From Pygmaiobacter massiliensis (lineage in GTDB: Bacteria > Bacillota > Clostridia > Oscillospirales > Ruminococcaceae): a DNA stretch of 64,000 nucleotides. Made by a program: the position numbers and the translations under genes. Positions 38,150 to 47,103 of this stretch are shown here, in pieces; within the stretch, counting starts at the first letter, position 1; each line of letters begins with the position of its first letter. The notes under the pieces were generated by a model. That model made no database searches and was not told where the DNA came from. It was given only the letters and a program-made list of their open reading frames with translations. Location: positions 1 through 64,000 of the forward strand of contig JALFTI010000002.1 in assembly GCA_022778585.1 (NCBI GenBank), in the 5' to 3' direction.

Positions 38150-38614
38150 ATGAAAAAAATAGGATTGATCCTCTTTCCTGTCATCGCTTTGGGGGTGGGA
38201 GCTTTGGCAGGATTTCTAACCCGCCAGAGCCTCGCCACAGTTTATCCTTCGCTGGAAAAATCCATCCTGACGCCGCCGGGATGAGTGTTCCCTGTGGTGT
38301 GGACTTTGCTTTATCTGCTGATGGGAATTGGTATGGGGCTGGTGTTCGCCAAAGGCGGGCCGGAATTAACGAAAGCGGAAGCTTTTTGGGGAGTTCAATT
38401 GGCGCTGAATTTCAGCTGGAGCCTGCTGTTTTTTAATAGTGGAAATTATTTGGCCGCCCTGTTGTGCCTTATTGTTCTGTGGCTGATGATATTGGCTATG
38501 ACTGGCGCTTTCCGAACGATGAGCCGGTTGGCGGCTCGTCTTCAGGTTCCTTATCTGGTATGGGTGGCCTTTGCCGGCTATTTGAACGCGGCTGTTTGGG
38601 TGCTGAATAGGTAA
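38150..38614 (+). pseudogene. TspO/MBR family protein interrupted by in-frame TGA
   Basis: MKKIGLILFPVIALGVGALAGFLTRQ...TPPG*VFPVVWTLLYLLMGIG in one frame; TGA at 38282-38284 where the family has Trp. Confidence 0.8.
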
Positions 38615-38645
38615 AAAGGGAGAATACAAAGCTTGCTTCGAAAAA

Positions 38646-38680
38646 GCCCCGGGACTTTTTGTTGAGTCCCGGGGCTTTTC
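38646..38680 (+). terminator. Bidirectional terminator between tspO and AGCS gene
   Basis: GCCCCGGGACT...AGTCCCGGGGC flanked by A and T runs. Confidence 0.85.
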
Positions 38681-38701
38681 TTTGAGTCAGCGTTCTTTGA
38701 G

Positions 38702-40093
38702 TCAGCGTTTTTTTATTTCATTTTTTTCGTAATCGCGCAGCGATTCAAGTGCTTTAGGTGCCAAAGGAAGCAGTGCCACCATATTGAAGATGGTCATTAA
38801 ACCAATGCCGATATCCCCTAAGTCCCAAACGAACTGATAGGCAGCAAGCCCACCTACAAATAGCATAACCAGTGCCAAAATTTTATACAGCGTTTGCGAA
38901 AGCCAATTGTCCCCAAACAGATAGGCTACATTCGACCGGGCATAAAATAAAATGCCCAAAAAGGTGGAAAAACTGAACAGCCACAGAATGACAGCAATAA
39001 AAATAACACCAAATTCTCCTAAGTGGTACCGCATGGCGGTCTGCAGCAGGTCCATACCTTCCAAGCCATCTGTAAGGGTTTGGGGGGTTAAAAGCATAAT
39101 CATGGCCGAACAGCTGCAGATCAGGATGGTATCAATAAAAACGCCCAGTGCCTGCAAAAGTCCGGCCTTAGCCGGGTGATTTACATCGGCTGCAGCGGCG
39201 GCGCAAGGAGCAGATCCCGAGCCGGCCTCGTTGGAAAAAAGCCCGCGTTTTGCGCCGTTCATAATTACTGCACCAAGGCCGCCGCCTGCCACTTGGCGCA
39301 GACCGAACGCCTCCGAAAAAATACGGCCAAATACACCGGGCAGCAATGCGGCATTTTTAATAATCAAAAATAAAGTTAAAAAGAAGTAGCAGGCGGCCAT
39401 AATCGGCACAATAATATCCAGCACCCGTACAGTGGCGTTTTTACGCAGCACAATAACGGCGGCAACGGCCACCAGCGCAATGGTGGACCACAAAGGAGGA
39501 ATTTGAAAAGCGTTTTTGAAGGAAGACGAGATGGAATTGCCGATGACCTGGCTGATGCCACACCAGCAAACCAAACCGGAAATTGCAAAAAGCACGGCCA
39601 GAACCGAGTGCTTGCGGCGGCTTTGCGGCCGCACAAACAGGTGGTGCAGATAGTAGGCAGGCCCGCCCCGATACCCGCCGTACAGAGGGTCCTTTTCTTT
39701 ATAAATTTGTGCCAATGTTGCTTCGATAAAAGCAGTGGAAGCACCCACCAGTGCAATAAGCCACATCCAGAACACTGCGCCGGCCCCACCGGCCGAAATG
39801 GCGGCAACCACTCCCACCAAATTGCCCATACCTACCCGGCAGGCGGTTGAAACAATCAGCGCTTGCAGGCCGGAAATACTCTCTCGTTCAGACTTTTTGT
39901 TGGTTTCCAAAGTAATGCGAACCATCTCTGGAAACAGACGAAACGGTAAAAAACGAGTGCGTATGGTGAAATATAACCCCACTGGAATTAAAAGCAATAC
40001 CAGAAAGGAAAGCCCCAAGTTGCTATTGCCTGGTAAAGGAATGGTGATGATGTCACCCCAGAGCAGATGATAGATTGCGTTAAAAATTGCCAT
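38702..40093 (-). CDS. Sodium:alanine (AGCS) symporter family protein
   Basis: GVVAAISAGGAGAVFWMWLIALVGASTAFIEATLAQIYK; NEAGSGSAPCAAAAADVNHPAKAGLLQALGVFIDT. Confidence 0.93.
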   Translation of the reverse strand: MAIFNAIYHLLWGDIITIPLPGNSNLGLSFLVLLLIPVGLYFTIRTRFLPFRLFPEMVRITLETNKKSERESISGLQALIVSTACRVGMGNLVGVVAAISAGGAGAVFWMWLIALVGASTAFIEATLAQIYKEKDPLYGGYRGGPAYYLHHLFVRPQSRRKHSVLAVLFAISGLVCWCGISQVIGNSISSSFKNAFQIPPLWSTIALVAVAAVIVLRKNATVRVLDIIVPIMAACYFFLTLFLIIKNAALLPGVFGRIFSEAFGLRQVAGGGLGAVIMNGAKRGLFSNEAGSGSAPCAAAAADVNHPAKAGLLQALGVFIDTILICSCSAMIMLLTPQTLTDGLEGMDLLQTAMRYHLGEFGVIFIAVILWLFSFSTFLGILFYARSNVAYLFGDNWLSQTLYKILALVMLFVGGLAAYQFVWDLGDIGIGLMTIFNMVALLPLAPKALESLRDYEKNEIKKR

Positions 40094-40222
40094 AAAACTC
40101 CCCACCATTTGGCTTATGCCGTTGATTTTCGTGTAAAACCAGTGTACCATTGAAACCACTGTTTTGTTAAGATAATAGTTTTTATAAAGGCGTTTAATTT
40201 TTTTAATAGTAGGAGCAGGCGA

Positions 40223-41122
40223 ATGGAAATTAGAATGGCATCTACCTTCCTGCGTGTAGCAGAATTGCAGAGCTTTTCCCGTGCGGCACAGCAGCTGGGG
40301 TATTCTCAAGCAGCGGTAACGGTACAAATAAAACAGCTGGAGCAGGAATTGGGGGTGCAGTTATTTGAACGGATTGGCCGGCAGATTCAACTGACTAGTC
40401 AGGGGCGGCGTTTTGTGCCCTATGCTATGGAGCTTTTAAAGGCGGCGCAGCGGGCCGAAAAGTTTAGTCGGCAAGAGGGAGAACCGCCGTCGGGAACTTT
40501 GCGGATCGGGACGGCAGAATCGCTGTTTATGAGCGTGATTGTACCTATACTTGCGCAGTTTCACAAACTTTGCCCGCAGGTAGAAACCAGCATTCACACC
40601 GGGCGCATCTCACAGCTGTTTGATATGGTGCGCCAAAATGATGTGGACCTTTTATTCTTTTTGGATAAAAAGACCGATTTTCCGGAATGGGTGAAATTGC
40701 TGGAATACCCGGAACCGATTGTGTTTGTGGCACCGGCAGATCACCCGCTGGCGGGCAGCCGCAGAATTTCTTTGAAAAAAATTTTGGACCAGCCGCTTCT
40801 GTTGACCGAGCAGGGGGTCAGTTACCGCGCAGACTTAGAGCAGGTTTTAGCGGCCAGAGATCTGGAAATGCACCCGTTTTTGGAAACCGGCAATACGGAT
40901 GTGATTGTAAACCTTTTGCTTTCCCACGGCGGGGTGTCTTTTTTGCCCCAATATGTGGTGCAGCCCTACCTGCTGGGGGGAACGCTTGCCTGTTTGGATG
41001 TAGATTGTCCCAAAATAAAAATGTGGAGCCAGTTGGTTTACCATAAAAATAAATGGGTTACCGGACAGATGCAGCAATTTATTGAGCTGGTATGTGAGCA
41101 AATGAATAAAAGGCCATGTTAA
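40223..41122 (+). CDS. LysR-family transcriptional regulator
   Basis: N-terminal HTH FLRVAELQSFSRAAQQLGYSQAAVTVQIKQLEQELGVQLFER; divergent from symporter. Confidence 0.93.
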   Translation: MEIRMASTFLRVAELQSFSRAAQQLGYSQAAVTVQIKQLEQELGVQLFERIGRQIQLTSQGRRFVPYAMELLKAAQRAEKFSRQEGEPPSGTLRIGTAESLFMSVIVPILAQFHKLCPQVETSIHTGRISQLFDMVRQNDVDLLFFLDKKTDFPEWVKLLEYPEPIVFVAPADHPLAGSRRISLKKILDQPLLLTEQGVSYRADLEQVLAARDLEMHPFLETGNTDVIVNLLLSHGGVSFLPQYVVQPYLLGGTLACLDVDCPKIKMWSQLVYHKNKWVTGQMQQFIELVCEQMNKRPC

Positions 41123-41174
41123 AGCAAGAAGGTGTAAAGCATAGGCAGAAGGATATTTGCCGCAAAAGTAAAAA

Positions 41175-41216
41175 ATACGGGTCGCTATGTTTGGCATAGC
41201 GGTCCGTATTTTTTGT
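41175..41216 (+). terminator. Terminator after LysR gene
   Basis: ATACGGgtCGCTATG...CATAGCGgtCCGTAT-T6. Confidence 0.85.
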
Positions 41217-41277
41217 ATGATGCGGTTTTTCCTAAGGAAAAGTGTTAACATGCGATAGAAAAATATTATCTATTCTA

Positions 41278-41796
41278 TTAAAACGAAAAATTACCAGGCT
41301 GAGAGGATAGGTTAATATCGCAACCGCTGATATTCCAAACCTGCAATCCGGCATGCATTGCATAGCGCATGGTATAGGCTGTGCCGCCGAAATTGCGGGT
41401 GCAATAACCAATGCAGTAAGCAGAATTATCCACAAGATGGCGGTCGCGGATCAGAAAAGCAGAACGGGAGGGGGACGAACAGCAGTAAACTACCTTATCG
41501 GCATGCTTTTCAATGTGGGCGGCACGGGCGCGCTGCTTGGGGGTCCACTTGTTTTGGTAGCCGTAGAACGGCAGAACCAGGATGACCTTTATTCGATTGT
41601 CATAGTTCCGTAAAGCCAAAAGGTTTTCCGCTGCCAGTGTGTCAAACCCAAGCGCGCCTCCAACCCCAAAATACCGCACTCCCTGGTGCAGCAATTGCTG
41701 CAGCCGAACATTTACCCGCAGCCAAATTTCCTTTTCTCTGCCGGACGGAATATCTCGATGACCGGTAAAACAACAGGTGTATTGGCGTTTGTCCAT
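41278..41796 (-). CDS. SLOG-family (DUF1273/YpsA-like) protein
   Basis: CCFTGHRDIPSGR, FGVGGALGFDTLAAENLLALR, VVYCCSSPSRSAFLIRDRHLVDNS. Confidence 0.8.
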   Translation of the reverse strand: MDKRQYTCCFTGHRDIPSGREKEIWLRVNVRLQQLLHQGVRYFGVGGALGFDTLAAENLLALRNYDNRIKVILVLPFYGYQNKWTPKQRARAAHIEKHADKVVYCCSSPSRSAFLIRDRHLVDNSAYCIGYCTRNFGGTAYTMRYAMHAGLQVWNISGCDINLSSQPGNFSF

Positions 41797-42018
41797 TTGA
41801 CTCCCTCCTTTTGCTGGCAATGCGAAAAAGTACACCAGTCGTAATAGTGCTTTGGCAAATAGTAAGTGGAAGCCAAACCACTACGAGAAGCTTACATAAG
41901 GCTTGCTTGGCTTTTGGGGTATGTCTGAAAGGAAATTGACGGGGATATTGCAGAAACCCGCGGCAGGGCAGGCCTTCCTTCCCGTAAATTGGGGGTGCCG
42001 CTTTGCGCGCTTTCCAAA

Positions 42019-42865
42019 ATGGTTTGCCCTTGCTGCAACAGCCCGCTGGAACTTGAAAATGCACGCCTTTCCAACCGGTATGTTTATGCGGGAAAGCTTT
42101 CCTGCTCCTGCGGCTACCACATTGCCATACGAAATGGAGTTGTGGTGACCGGAAACTGCTATACCGGTTGTTACGACCATCCGGATTTGTCGTTTGGTGG
42201 ATGTTATGAAGGCGTAGGAGAACACTTTGTCACCAATTTTCAGAAAAGCTGTGATTACATTATGGCGCAGCTGTCGGGGCAACCACTCTCTGGCAAGGTG
42301 GTTTTAGAGGCAAATATCAACGGGTATTTTTTTCCTTTATACGCATTTTCGGCAGCTGCCGAAAGACTGTTTGTATATAGTAGTGGACAAATTTGAGGGG
42401 ACCATTCTTTCCTATAAAGCGGGTATTGAACAGCTGGGGTTGGATTTGGATATTCTGTTTATCGCAGACGCTTCTCCGAAGCTGCCGCTGCAGGAGGGTT
42501 GTGTGGATTACCACATTGATTTTTACGGCGGCAATGAGTATTTGCTGTATCATCAAAACTCGTTTGTTGAGGAGGCGGGCCGCTTTTTGGGTTCCAAAGC
42601 CCAGGTGTATGGTGCCTATATGTATTATCCGGATACCAGCCGTTCCCGTTCACTAATTCCTATTCGATACCCGGAATGCTCTGCCAAGGCCCATACCCGA
42701 GGCGGGCTGACAGACTGTTACCGCAACGCGGGTTTTGCGGTACATGTGGGAGAAGTTGGGGCGCTGCTGAAGATCTATAACAAATATGCTTATTGCTGTC
42801 ATGTGGATGGAGAGCCTTTGCAGATGTGCTGTTTTACAGCAGCAAGAAAAGAAGCAAAAGCCTGA
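42019..42865 (+). pseudogene. Cys-rich zinc-ribbon plus SAM-methyltransferase-like protein with a frameshift
   Basis: VCPCCNSPLELEN...GKVVLEANINGYFFPLY then, in +1 frame, YIVVDKFEGTILSYKAGIEQLGLDLDILFIADASPKLPLQEGCVDYHIDFYG. Confidence 0.65.
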
Positions 42866-42878
42866 TTTTACTTAAAAA

Positions 42879-42919
42879 ACAGAAAACATGGGGTGCACCG
42901 CATGTTTTCTGTTTTTTTT
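42879..42919 (+). terminator. Intrinsic terminator
   Basis: ACAGAAAACATG...CATGTTTTCTGT-T7. Confidence 0.85.
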
Positions 42920-43029
42920 ATCAAAAAAAGGGGTTGATACGGGGTGTTCTCCAGCCAATAGAATAAAATCAATAAAAAAACACAAAGCCGTATGAAATTT
43001 TTAGCTAAAACAGGAAATGAGAGGGGCGT

Positions 43030-43785
43030 ATGGAACAACCGCTTATTGGAATTACCTGCAACTATGAAACACCGGACCGGGTAGGCATTTTGACCGATAT
43101 GGGGGTAAAAGGTCAAAGCTGGGAATACCTGGCAGCAAACTATGCAGCGGCGGTGCAGCAAGCAGGGGGAATACCCGTTTACCTGCCTACCTGCCGAAGC
43201 AGTCAAACCACCCACGCATTGGTCCGCCGGCTGGACGGTGTAATTTTTTCCGGCGGACATGATGTTTCTCCCAGTTACTATGGAGAGGCGGCGAGCGAGC
43301 AGTGCGGTGTGCTTTCATCCGAACGGGACAAGGGGGAACTGGAACTGGCACAGTACCTGCTGCAGCAGACGGACCTGCCAATTTTGGGGATTTGCAGGGG
43401 AATGCAGGTATTGAATGTGGCGCTGGGGGGCAGTTTATTCCAGGATGTTCAAACATCAGGGTTTCAGAACCATTCCTGGGATGATTCACCAATGAACCAG
43501 CCGGTGCATCCGGTGAAGCTGCAGCCCGAAAGCTGGCTTGCCAAAACGGTAAAAGCGCAGCAATTGGAGGTGAATTCCTACCATCATTCGGCGGTGAAAC
43601 AGCTGGGGCAGGGCCTTCAGGCAACCGCTTTTTCGCCAGACGGCCTGGTAGAGGCGGTAGAGCTGTCCGCACAGCGCTTTGCTGCGGCGGTGCAGTGGCA
43701 CCCGGAGATGATGTATGATTCGTCCTGGCAGCAGAGTTTATTTTCTGCATTTATAAAAAGTTGTGCCAATAGAATGGTAAAGTGA
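43030..43785 (+). CDS. Gamma-glutamyl-gamma-aminobutyrate hydrolase family (class I glutamine amidotransferase-like, peptidase C26)
   Basis: GVIFSGGHDVSPSYYG, LPILGICRGMQVLNVALGG, NSYHHSAVKQLG. Confidence 0.92.
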   Translation: MEQPLIGITCNYETPDRVGILTDMGVKGQSWEYLAANYAAAVQQAGGIPVYLPTCRSSQTTHALVRRLDGVIFSGGHDVSPSYYGEAASEQCGVLSSERDKGELELAQYLLQQTDLPILGICRGMQVLNVALGGSLFQDVQTSGFQNHSWDDSPMNQPVHPVKLQPESWLAKTVKAQQLEVNSYHHSAVKQLGQGLQATAFSPDGLVEAVELSAQRFAAAVQWHPEMMYDSSWQQSLFSAFIKSCANRMVK

Positions 43786-43800
43786 AAGGGAGGTATTGGT

Positions 43801-44481
43801 ATGCAGGCGGCAAATCAAAAGCAAGAAAAGCAAAAAAAGAGTTTAAAATGCTCAACTCCTTTGGCCTTTTGTTTGTCATTATCGTTATTATGGCGATACT
43901 GACCTATATCATTCCGGCCGGAGAATATGAGCGCAGTATTTGTTGTGATTGGCCTGGTGGCAGGAATTGTGGGCAAACTTGGCCCCAACCAGATGTGTGA
44001 AGCGTTTTTGCAGGGCGTAGCGGACCTTTCGGGCGGCGCCATGATTATTGGTGTGGCCGCCGGTATTCAGTGCGTCATTAGCGATGCCAACACCATTGAT
44101 ACCATTATTTATGGAATTTCCACACCGCTGTCCGGTCTGCCTACTTTGGTATCGGCTATTGGTATGCTGCTGGTTATCAGCCTGATTAATATTCTCATTC
44201 CGTCTGGTTCCGGCAAAGCGGTAGCTATTATGCCCATTCTGTTCCCCATATCGGCTCTTTTGGGCTTCACACAGCAGACAGCCGTGCTGGCTTATCAGCT
44301 GGGCGATGGCATTATCAACCTGATTACTCCCACACTGGGGTTGTTGTTTATTGGTTTGGCTTTCGGAAAGGTGCCGTACGACAAATGGCTGCGGTTTTAT
44401 TTCCCGCTGGCAATTAAGGTGACGGTGGTAGGCATGGTGTTTATATCCTACGCGGTGCTTACCGGGTATGGCCCCTTCTGA
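43801..44481 (+). pseudogene. YfcC-family (ArcD/DcuC-like) transporter with internal deletion and frameshift
   Basis: N-terminal NSFGLLFVIIVIMAILTYIIPAGEYER joined directly to the family's C-terminal half AVFVVIGLVAGIVGKLG... Confidence 0.75.
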
Positions 44482-44498
44482 GAGAAAGGAGAACAGTT

Positions 44499-45707
44499 AT
44501 GATCCGAAAAGAGCAGGTAAAGTCGCTGGAAGGGGAAGTGATCGACCTTTATAAACGGCTGCACCAGATTCCCGAACTGGGAATGGCAGAATATAAGACG
44601 GCACAGCTTATTGCCGAAACTTTGCGCGGCTGGGGAATTGAAACCACAACCGGTGTGGCGAAAACCGGTGTGGTGGGGGTTGTACATGGAAAGCTGCCCG
44701 GCAAAACGGTGGCTTTGCGTGCGGATATGGATGCTTTGCCCATCACCGAGGAGACCGGCTTGCCCTATGCTTCGCAGGAAAAGGGCAAAATGCATGCCTG
44801 CGGCTATGACGGCCATGTGGCAATGCTTTTGGGGGCTGCCCACTATTGTGCGCTGCACCAGGATGAGCTTAAAGGAACGGTAAAGTTTTTGTTTCAGCCG
44901 GCGGAAGAAGATTATGCGCCCGGGGTAGTTGCACCGGGCAAAGTGCCGGGCGGTGCTTATTATATGATTCAGGAGGGCTGGCTGGATGATGTGGATGCCT
45001 GTATGGGCATTCATTTGGACCCCTGTTTGCCGATTGGGACGCTGAAGGTGTTTGATAAAGAGGCAATGGCGGCCACTGACCAGTACACAATTGTGCTGGA
45101 GGGCAAAGGTGGGCATGGCGGTGCGCCGCACCAGGCGGTGGATGTAATTCCGGCACTGGCAGTTCTATTGGGCTCTATCAATACCATCATTCCCCGGGAG
45201 ATCAGTGCTTTTGAACCGGCAGTGCTCAGCGTGAGAACCGTAAATACCATATCGTCGGCCTGGAATGCCACACCTGGCCGGGTGGAAATTACCGGTACTT
45301 TCCGCACCTATGACAACCAGGTCCGTGAGCAGATCAACCGGCGCCTGGGTGAGCTTGCTGCTTCGATTGCGAAAGCGCACCGCTGCAGCGCGCAGTATGT
45401 GCGGGAAAGGGGATATGACCCCACCGTGAATGACCCCCGGGTGGCAGGTTGCGTGGCAGCAGCCCGCCAGTATTTGGGAGAAGACCATGTGCTGACCCAT
45501 CCCACACCGCTGACGGGCGGCGAGGATGTAGGCTTTTACTTTCAGAAAGTTCCGGGAGCTTTTATGTTTTTGGGGTGCGCACAGCCAGGTGAGGAAAATC
45601 ATGTAGACCTGCACAGCCCCTACTTCCGGGTCTGTCTGGAAGGACTTATCTATGGAACTTTGGTCCATTTAAATAATTTGGAAGCCATTCAAAGCCTTGC
45701 TTTATAA
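44499..45707 (+). CDS. M20-family amidohydrolase (hippurate hydrolase-like)
   Basis: RADMDALPITEETGLPYAS, MHACGYDGHVAMLLGAA, GKGGHGGAPHQAVDVIP, LTGGEDVGFYF. Confidence 0.93.
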   Translation: MIRKEQVKSLEGEVIDLYKRLHQIPELGMAEYKTAQLIAETLRGWGIETTTGVAKTGVVGVVHGKLPGKTVALRADMDALPITEETGLPYASQEKGKMHACGYDGHVAMLLGAAHYCALHQDELKGTVKFLFQPAEEDYAPGVVAPGKVPGGAYYMIQEGWLDDVDACMGIHLDPCLPIGTLKVFDKEAMAATDQYTIVLEGKGGHGGAPHQAVDVIPALAVLLGSINTIIPREISAFEPAVLSVRTVNTISSAWNATPGRVEITGTFRTYDNQVREQINRRLGELAASIAKAHRCSAQYVRERGYDPTVNDPRVAGCVAAARQYLGEDHVLTHPTPLTGGEDVGFYFQKVPGAFMFLGCAQPGEENHVDLHSPYFRVCLEGLIYGTLVHLNNLEAIQSLAL

Positions 45708-45726
45708 CGAAATAAAATGAAAAAGA

Positions 45727-45766
45727 CGGCCGCCTGTGCTATTTGGGTACAGGCGGCCGCTGTTTT
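45727..45766 (+). terminator. Terminator after M20 gene
   Basis: CGGCCGCCTGT...ACAGGCGGCCG-ctgTTTT. Confidence 0.8.
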
Positions 45767-45939
45767 GGTACAAAACAGGGTTATGGGCCAGTTGGCTCGG
45801 CTCATAAAAAAGGTGCCTCGCGAATGGTATTAATGGGTGAAACAGAAAAAAACAGGAAAAATTTACGCAAAACAGATAAAAAATGTTTGACAAAAGCTTT
45901 TAGGTGTGATAATATAACTCTTGCATCTTGAAGATGTAT

Positions 45940-46016
45940 GCGCCAGTAGCTCAGCTGGATAGAGTGACTGGCTACGAACCAGTAGGTCGGGGGTTCGAGT
46001 CCCTCCTGGCGCACCA
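45940..46016 (+). tRNA. tRNA-Arg(ACG)
   Basis: Anticodon loop CTACGAA; acceptor GCGCCAG/CTGGCGC; encoded CCA. Confidence 0.95.
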
Positions 46017-46020
46017 AAAA

Positions 46021-46055
46021 ACACCTGCAAACAATGGTTTGCGGGTGTTTTTGTT
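46021..46055 (+). terminator. Terminator after tRNA-Arg(ACG)
   Basis: ACACCTGCAAAC-aatg-GTTTGCGGGTGT-T5. Confidence 0.85.
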
Positions 46056-46108
46056 TTAACACACAAAGAATGTTTTGTTAGCAAAAGTCTGTATGGTATG
46101 TTTGCGGT

Positions 46109-46573
46109 TTAACGAGTCTTGCCAGCAGCATCTGCTCCGGCGGTATCGGCAGCAGCCGCTAATGCTTTGGATAAAAACTGAGGCACCGGTGCGCCCAACG
46201 CCGCAGCATTTTCCAGAATGCTGCCCAGTTCTGTAAGGATGTACCACAAAAGCACTACCGGCAGCAGCAAAACCCGATAGGGCATGGAAAAATCGGTTAA
46301 GTTTTGCGCAGCGGCGGCTAACACGCTATCGGCCAATGCCGCAACAGTAACCACTGCAATCATGCCGGCTTTATGCCAAATACCGGTGAACGCCTGTACG
46401 CTACCCCAGCGCCCGGCCCGAATGGCTGCCGCCGAACCGGTCAGATAGTCCAGAACCATGCAGGCGACCCATATCAATACCAACCAGCCTAGCCATCCAA
46501 ATGCGGTCAAAAACGCACCAGCTAACCCGACCACCGCCGCTTTTACCAATAAAAACAGATTCTGTTGTTCCAT
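46109..46573 (-). CDS. Phage-holin-4-like membrane protein
   Basis: WLVLIWVACMVLDYLTGSAAAIRAGRWGSVQAFTGIWHKAGMIAVVTVAALAD. Confidence 0.8.
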   Translation of the reverse strand: MEQQNLFLLVKAAVVGLAGAFLTAFGWLGWLVLIWVACMVLDYLTGSAAAIRAGRWGSVQAFTGIWHKAGMIAVVTVAALADSVLAAAAQNLTDFSMPYRVLLLPVVLLWYILTELGSILENAAALGAPVPQFLSKALAAAADTAGADAAGKTR

Positions 46574-46757
46574 CTGCTCACCCCCATAAAAGACTATCTT
46601 TTGAAGAGCCGTTTTATGACTTTTGCAGGATTTTGCCCCCAAAACAGCGCAGATTTTTTGTCGGCAGGGGTGCTTCTTCATCATTTCTTCATAACAATTC
46701 AAATTTTATTCATAACCTATTCATACCAGTTTCTTAACTGGCCGATATAATAAAGGC

Positions 46758-46858
46758 ACAGAAACGGAAGCCGCAACCGGTTCTGTAACATGATTCCTCC
46801 TCACACCAAAACACACCCTGAAAACCCCCTGCAGCAAAGCTGCAGGGGGTTTTCCGCT
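46758..46858 (+). ncRNA. Candidate small RNA: 5' hairpin, CU-rich anti-SD linker, intrinsic terminator
   Basis: TATAAT at 46746-46751; ACAGAAaCGG...CCGgTTCTGT hairpin; attCCTCCTC linker; AAAACCCCCTGCAG...CTGCAGGGGGTTTT terminator; no ORF. Confidence 0.45.
46821..46853 (+). terminator. Intrinsic terminator with no upstream CDS
   Basis: AAAACCCCCTGCAG-caaag-CTGCAGGGGGTTTT. Confidence 0.8.
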
Positions 46859-47103
46859 TTTTAGCAAAGCGTATCAAATGGCCTTAAAAGCACCGCAAGA
46901 AAAAATGGGCAGCTTTCATTTGCAGTTTTGAAAAAAGTTACCGGTCCCCTCAATTTTGTGTTGGCGTTTTTTAGTGGGCGGGAATGTGATTTGTAGCTTG
47001 ATTTGCTGCACCCGGCACAGTATAATAAAATGTTGTATTCTGCACACTACCGGGGCGTTTGCCGCCGGTTATGCCTTGAAATAAGGAAGGAGAGCAGCCT
47101 TAA

